From Chloroflexota bacterium (GTDB lineage: Bacteria; Chloroflexota; Dehalococcoidia; Bin125), in NCBI GenBank assembly GCA_009838735.1, contig VXQZ01000037.1, forward strand, positions 22,127-86,126: a stretch of DNA of 64,000 bases, given 5' to 3'. Positions 59,996 to 64,000 of this stretch are shown here, piece by piece; positions within the stretch are counted from its first letter, which is position 1, and each line of letters starts with the position of its first letter. The translations under genes were made by a program, and so were the position numbers. The notes beneath the pieces were generated by a model. The model did no database searches. It saw only the letters and a program-made list of their open reading frames with translations, and was not told the DNA's origin.

Positions 59996-61075
59996 GTGGC
60001 AGTTGACACAGAGCCAGCGCTATCCATCCGTGGGCTCTACAAAGTGTTTAACGACGACGGCGACGGCCTCCAGCTTGCAATCGACGGTCGTTCCAAAGAC
60101 GACATCCAGGAGGAGACCGGCGCGGTCGTCGGGTTGCGCGATATCAACATTCAAATCGGCCGAGGCGAACTGTTCGTGGTGATGGGACTCTCCGGTTGCG
60201 GCAAGTCGACTCTGGTGCGTTGCATCAATCGACTGATCGAACCTTCCGTCGGCCAGGTCTGGCTCGACGGCCGCGAGGTCACCGCGATGAATCAGGAGGA
60301 CCTGCGGGAGATCAGGCGACGCGAGCTGGCAATGGTGTTCCAGCACTTCGGGCTGATGCCGCATCGCAACGTACTGGACAACGTTGGATTGCCGCTTGAA
60401 GTCGCGGGCGTCGACAAGCAGGAACGTCGCGAACGCGCCAACTCGGCGCTCGAACTGGTCGGTCTGGGCGAGTGGACGGGATCGATGCCGAACCAGCTCT
60501 CGGGCGGCATGAAACAGCGCGTTGGGCTGGCCCGCGGTCTGGCGATGGACACGCCGGTGCTGCTGATGGACGAACCGTTCTCGGCGCTCGATCCGGTGAT
60601 CCGCCGCGAGCTTCAGGACGAGTTGCTGGCCCTGCAGGAATCGGTACAGAAGACGATCGTGTTTATCACCCATGATCTGAACGAAGCCGTACGCGTCGGC
60701 GACCGGATCGCGATCATGCGCGATGGCGAAGTGGTGCAGGTCGGCGCGCCCAACGACGTCGTGCTCAATCCGGCCGACAGCTTCGTCCGCGAGTTCACCC
60801 AGGACGTGCGCCTGCATGGGATGGTGACCGCCGCGTCGATCATGGACACCGGCGTAGAGGCGCTCACTGCTCAGATGGATGATCGTTATGTCGTGTTGGA
60901 GGATGCGGTGCTGGATGAGCTGGTGCCGGCCGGGCTGTCGGCAACGCAGCCGCTGCAAGTGGTGAACCGGGCGGGCGTGTTGGTCGGCGTGATTCCGCTG
61001 GAGCGGCTGGCTCGGGCGATGGTCTCGGACGAGGCGGCGGTCGCGGCCACGACAGAAGGCGAGCCCGCAGGTTGA
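59996..61075 (+). CDS. proV: Glycine betaine/proline ABC transporter ATP-binding protein
   Basis: A 359-residue ProV/OpuAA-type ATPase: an N-terminal ProV-specific region (GRSKDDIQEETGAVVGLRDINIQI), Walker A GLSGCGKST, signature LSGGMKQRVGLARGL, Walker B LLMDEPFSALDP and switch ITHD. The C-terminal 80 residues resemble a degenerate CBS-type regulatory region. GTG start with AAGGAG. Overlaps proW by four bases. It drives uptake of compatible solutes in osmotic stress. Confidence 0.93.
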   Translation: MAVDTEPALSIRGLYKVFNDDGDGLQLAIDGRSKDDIQEETGAVVGLRDINIQIGRGELFVVMGLSGCGKSTLVRCINRLIEPSVGQVWLDGREVTAMNQEDLREIRRRELAMVFQHFGLMPHRNVLDNVGLPLEVAGVDKQERRERANSALELVGLGEWTGSMPNQLSGGMKQRVGLARGLAMDTPVLLMDEPFSALDPVIRRELQDELLALQESVQKTIVFITHDLNEAVRVGDRIAIMRDGEVVQVGAPNDVVLNPADSFVREFTQDVRLHGMVTAASIMDTGVEALTAQMDDRYVVLEDAVLDELVPAGLSATQPLQVVNRAGVLVGVIPLERLARAMVSDEAAVAATTEGEPAG

Positions 61076-62085
61076 GCACTCGACCACTTCCTCCGGCCGC
61101 GTCCCGTCAGTTCCTGACGCAACTTCTTCGGGGCAACCTGTCAACAGGAACAGGCGCGTGGTGGTCGGCGCCGCTGGCGATTGTCTTCGTTGGTGTGCTC
61201 TTCGTCGTCGCATACTTCGCCGTCGCCGACGAGTTTCCCTTTGATGTCGGCCGCGATATCGGCCACCGCATCGACGTCTGGCTGGACTGGCTCAAGGACA
61301 ACCTCTCGCCTGTCTTCCAGGCGATCAAGAACGTCATCGTCTGGTTTCTGATCGCGCTCGAAGACATGATGCTCTGGTTCACCTGGCCCGCGCTGATCGC
61401 GGCCGTCGCCCTGTCGTCGTGGCTGCTGGTTTCATTTCGGATGGCGCTGTTTGCCGCGGTCTCGTTGCTGCTGTTGGCAACCTTCGGACTGTGGGAATCG
61501 ACGGTCGAGACGATGGCGTTGATCATCGTCACGGTCACGCTCTCAATCCTGATCGCAGTGCCGATGGGTATCTGGGCCTCGCAGAGCGAACGGCTGGATG
61601 CCGTGTTGCGCCCGATCCTCGACGCCATGCAGACGATGCCGTCATTCGTCTATCTCGTCCCAGCGATCGCCTTCTTTTCGCTGGGGGACACGCCGGCCGT
61701 GTTGGCCACCTTGATCTACGCGGTTCCGCCGGCGGTGCGGTTGACGAACCTGGGTATCCGCCAGTTGCCCGAGGAAACGCTCGAAGCCGCCGATTCCTTC
61801 GGCATGACCCGCAGTCAGATGCTGGTCAAGGTGAAGATTCCGCTCGCCATTCCCACGATCATGGCCGGCATCAACCAGACCACGCTGATGGCCCTGGCGA
61901 TGGTCGTGATCGCCTCGTTGGTCGGGGCCGGCGGTTTGGGCGAGGACGTCAACCGGGGACTGGGACGGATCGAGCCGGGCAACGCGTTCCTGGCCGGCCT
62001 GGGGATCGTGTTTCTCGCCATCATCATTGATCGACTGACCCAGGCGCTGACCAGCCGTCGGCAAACGGCGCTGGGCGACGAATAA
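61072..62085 (+). CDS. proW: Glycine betaine/proline ABC transporter permease
   Basis: A 337-residue permease with several transmembrane helices and the EAA-type loop (EAADSFGMTRSQMLVKVKIPLAIPTIMAGINQTTLMALAMVVIASLVGAGGLGEDV). The TTG start overlaps the proV stop. Family signatures near MQTMPSFVYLVPAIAFFSLGDTPAVLATLIYAVPPAVRLTNLGI confirm ProW/OpuAB type. It forms the translocation pore with ProV and the betaine-binding protein. Confidence 0.92.
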   Translation: MSTRPLPPAASRQFLTQLLRGNLSTGTGAWWSAPLAIVFVGVLFVVAYFAVADEFPFDVGRDIGHRIDVWLDWLKDNLSPVFQAIKNVIVWFLIALEDMMLWFTWPALIAAVALSSWLLVSFRMALFAAVSLLLLATFGLWESTVETMALIIVTVTLSILIAVPMGIWASQSERLDAVLRPILDAMQTMPSFVYLVPAIAFFSLGDTPAVLATLIYAVPPAVRLTNLGIRQLPEETLEAADSFGMTRSQMLVKVKIPLAIPTIMAGINQTTLMALAMVVIASLVGAGGLGEDVNRGLGRIEPGNAFLAGLGIVFLAIIIDRLTQALTSRRQTALGDE

Positions 62086-62108
62086 CAGCGCGAGAGGACA
62101 CGAAGCAG

Positions 62109-62324
62109 ATGCGCCATCTACTGTCTCGGTTGGCCCGAATCCCCGGCCTGACGGCGGTGGTGGTCGCGCTCGCGCTGTGGACGGTGACCGGGTTTGCCCT
62201 GGCCGATCCTGAACTCTCTCCCAAGGCGTTCCTGGGCGGAGCCAAGGCCATGTTCGTGGTCGTCTCGGTGCTGATGACGCTGATTGCGCTCCATCGCGCG
62301 GGTCTGTTCGGCCGCCGCGATTGA
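62109..62324 (+). CDS. Small two-helix membrane protein in betaine operon
   Basis: A 71-residue protein with two predicted helices (TAVVVALALWTVTGFAL and AMFVVVSVLMTLIALHRAGLF). It lies between proW and the binding-protein gene on the same strand, with 23-bp and 103-bp gaps, so it is probably in the operon. It could help assembly or regulate the transporter. No family is recognised. Confidence 0.55.
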   Translation: MRHLLSRLARIPGLTAVVVALALWTVTGFALADPELSPKAFLGGAKAMFVVVSVLMTLIALHRAGLFGRRD

Positions 62325-62427
62325 GCTCGTCTGAGAAGTAACAGATTTTCCAGTTGGTGGTGGTTGGTAGCATCTGTTGATATCAGGAGCGCATTGGGCG
62401 CATCAGATAAGGGAGGCTCCAATCTCA

Positions 62428-64000
62428 TTGCTTAACTCACTGAGCGTTCTCACAGGTCTGCGCGGGCTGGCGCTAGCAGCCCTGCTGGCCGGGGCACTGG
62501 TCGTGCTGGCCGCCTGTTCCGGAGATGACGAACAGCAACAGCAACAGCAGCAAGCAGCCGAACCATCGCAGCAGCAAGCGGAACAACAGAGTTCAACGGC
62601 CGCGTCGGGGCGTAGCGCCGACGACCAGCAGGCACAAGCGCAAGCGCAAGACGAACCGTCCGCCACGAGCCAACAGCAGGCTCAGCAGGAACAACAGCAG
62701 CAAGTCGCAGCCGCACCCTCCGGGGACAAAGAAGAGATCATCTTCAGCGACCTGAACTGGACCTCCTCGGAGATCCAAGTGCGGGCGGCAGCCTTCATTG
62801 TCGAGCACGGCTACGGCTACCCGGTCGAGCTACAGGCTGGTGACACCACCTCCCTGTTCCAGGGACTGATTCAGGGCGACACCCACATCACGATGGAGAT
62901 CTGGCCTGCGCAGCAGCCCTGGATCGACGATCTGGATGACCCGGGCGTGATCGACATTTTGGGCGATTCGCTGGACGAGAACTGGGAAGGCTGGGTCATT
63001 CCCCAGTACGTCAAGGACGCCAATCCCGGCCTGGTCTCTGTGAGCGACCTGCCCGACTACATCGATCTGTTTGTAACGGCCGACTCACGCGGGCGTGCGC
63101 GCTTCGTTGGCTGCGTTCCCGGTTGGGCCTGCGAGCAGGTCAACTCCAACAAGATCGTCGCCTATGGACTCGAGGACCTGTTCGAGGTGATCGCGCCGGG
63201 TTCCGGCGCGGCGCTATTCGAGGACCTGGAATCGACCTACGCCCGCGGCGAAGCCTGGCTGGGCTACATGTGGGGTCCGACCAAGCCGACCGCGACGCTC
63301 GATCTGTACAGGCTGGAAGAGCCGGAGTGGACCGAGGATTGCTGGAACAGCCACCAGGGCTGCGCCTACCCGAGTTCCGAAGTCCGGATCGCCGTGCACC
63401 GCAGCCTGAGCGCTCGCGCGCCCGAGATCATCGAGTTCCTGCGCGCCTGGGACTTCTCCGCCGACGTGCAGGTGCAGTCCGAAATCTGGATGTCCGACAA
63501 CAACGCCTCGCCTGACGAAGCGGCCATCTGGTATCTGGAGAACAACCCTCGCGTCTGGGCCGCATTCGTCCCCGACGAGGTCGCCGCCCGCGTGCTCGAT
63601 GCGCTGGGCCTCTCCGCCACGGCGCTCGACAGGCCAACGATCGTCTTCAGTGATTTGAACTGGACGTCCTCGGAGATCCAGGTGCGGGCCGCCGCATTCA
63701 TCACCGAGCACGGGTACGGCTACCCGGTCGAGCTCCAGGCCGGCGATACCGTTTCCCTGTTCCAGGGCCTGATCAATGGCGACACGCACGTGACGATGGA
63801 GATCTGGCCGGCGCAGCAGCCCTGGATCGACGAACTGGAAGATCCCGACATCATCGCGCTGTTGGGTGATTCGCTGGACGAAAACTGGGAGGGCTGGGTC
63901 ATTCCGCAGTACGTGAAGGACGCGAACCCGGGCCTGGTTTCCGTCTCCGACCTGCCTGACTACATGGAACTCTTCGTGACCGCCGACTCTCGCGGCAGGG
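62428..64000 (+). CDS. Tandem-domain glycine betaine substrate-binding lipoprotein (3-prime end cut by window)
   Basis: Not in the ORF track because it runs off the end. It starts at TTG 62428, with a GGAGG site 11 bases upstream. Lipobox LAAC (Cys30), a Gln-rich linker of about 70 residues, then two OpuAC-type domains in one frame, beginning near residues 104 (IIFSDLNWTSSEIQVRAAAF) and 403 (IVFSDLNWTSSEIQVRAAAF). Each contains MEIWPAQQPWID and NWEGWVIPQYVKDANPGLVSVSDLPDY. DNA differs mainly at third codon positions. It should bind glycine betaine or a related quaternary amine for ProVW; tandem domains may raise capture. Confidence 0.9.
   Translation, partial: MLNSLSVLTGLRGLALAALLAGALVVLAACSGDDEQQQQQQQAAEPSQQQAEQQSSTAASGRSADDQQAQAQAQDEPSATSQQQAQQEQQQQVAAAPSGDKEEIIFSDLNWTSSEIQVRAAAFIVEHGYGYPVELQAGDTTSLFQGLIQGDTHITMEIWPAQQPWIDDLDDPGVIDILGDSLDENWEGWVIPQYVKDANPGLVSVSDLPDYIDLFVTADSRGRARFVGCVPGWACEQVNSNKIVAYGLEDLFEVIAPGSGAALFEDLESTYARGEAWLGYMWGPTKPTATLDLYRLEEPEWTEDCWNSHQGCAYPSSEVRIAVHRSLSARAPEIIEFLRAWDFSADVQVQSEIWMSDNNASPDEAAIWYLENNPRVWAAFVPDEVAARVLDALGLSATALDRPTIVFSDLNWTSSEIQVRAAAFITEHGYGYPVELQAGDTVSLFQGLINGDTHVTMEIWPAQQPWIDELEDPDIIALLGDSLDENWEGWVIPQYVKDANPGLVSVSDLPDYMELFVTADSRGR

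Noticed and set aside
59950-60027. Longer start of the lipoprotein at 60027
   Set aside because: It would overlap the divergent proV start and puts 26 polar residues before the signal peptide.

Overview
The window is one continuous high-GC, gene-dense bacterial segment with about 66 protein genes, no rRNA or tRNA that I can see, and no prophage, insertion sequence or CRISPR. Gene content suggests Chloroflexota, perhaps a SAR202/Dehalococcoidia- or Thermomicrobia-like lineage: DUF3105 and DUF3090 proteins, a membrane-fusion protein built of GPT/DP-separated helical repeats, pairs of class III CoA-transferases, NDP-forming acyl-CoA synthetase alpha-type proteins, FMN oxidoreductases, and GTG/TTG starts with four-base gene overlaps. 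This placement is inference from gene families, not a computed phylogeny. The first ~100 bases are poly-C/poly-G and look like a contig end or artefact.

Layout. 0.1-3.5 kb: tandem DUF3105 genes, an NDP-forming acyl-CoA synthetase and a nitroreductase. 4-6.6 kb: DNA glycosylase and two tandem beta-hydroxyacid dehydrogenase paralogues. 6.6-12.3 kb: acyl-CoA carboxylase carboxyltransferase divergent from an acetyl/propionyl-CoA synthetase, a K+ channel, HtpX and an FmdB zinc ribbon. 12.7-22 kb: a formyltransferase-fold hydrolase, a flavin-binding protein, and two MacB/Lol-like ABC systems, one with a 935-residue adaptor. 22-26.6 kb: SDR, DUF35, thiolase-like protein, DUF6817 and hydratase. 26.8-34.3 kb: a third FtsX-type ABC system, an alpha/beta hydrolase and a CaiB/BaiF pair. 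34.3-35.7 kb: a repeat-rich accessory island with a RelE/ParE-like toxin gene. 35.7-45.6 kb: nitronate-monooxygenase-like enzyme, ferredoxin, LysR regulator, endonuclease IV, HMA protein, second acyl-CoA synthetase, amidase, crotonase, MoaD/ThiS protein and small zinc proteins. 45.8-53.9 kb: peroxiredoxin, DUF3090, MFS transporter, GxxxG-repeat membrane proteins, acyltransferase, VOC protein, S41 protease and sulfurtransferase. 54-64 kb: two thioredoxin-like lipoproteins, NudC, formate-THF ligase and a ProV/ProW/substrate-binding-protein system cut by the window end.

The strongest discovery is two genes interrupted by an in-frame UGA exactly at the catalytic cysteine codon. One is an AhpE-like peroxiredoxin (FTGG-U-T, residue 45). 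The other is a rhodanese-type sulfurtransferase (U-QGGIR, residue 241). Each UGA is followed by a stem-loop at a distance compatible with a bacterial SECIS. They read as selenoproteins, so the organism should encode SelA/SelB/SelC/SelD elsewhere.

The second discovery is a dispersed intergenic element present three times (near 3.9, 12.4 and 34.4 kb). It has an invariant AGTGTTTTGC loop inside an inverted repeat and a downstream tract of decamers (about TTGTTCGGAT) phased at exactly 10 bp. I cannot match it to a known family. Two other small repeat families also occur: a GGGGGAG palindrome and a 30-nt ACCCGCG palindrome.

Many proteins suggest catabolism of small organic acids, branched acids or sterol-like acyl-CoAs (CoA-transferases, CoA ligases, carboxyltransferase, crotonase, retro-aldolase-like thiolase/DUF35), alongside osmoprotection, peroxide/sulfur redox defence and cell-envelope ABC export.
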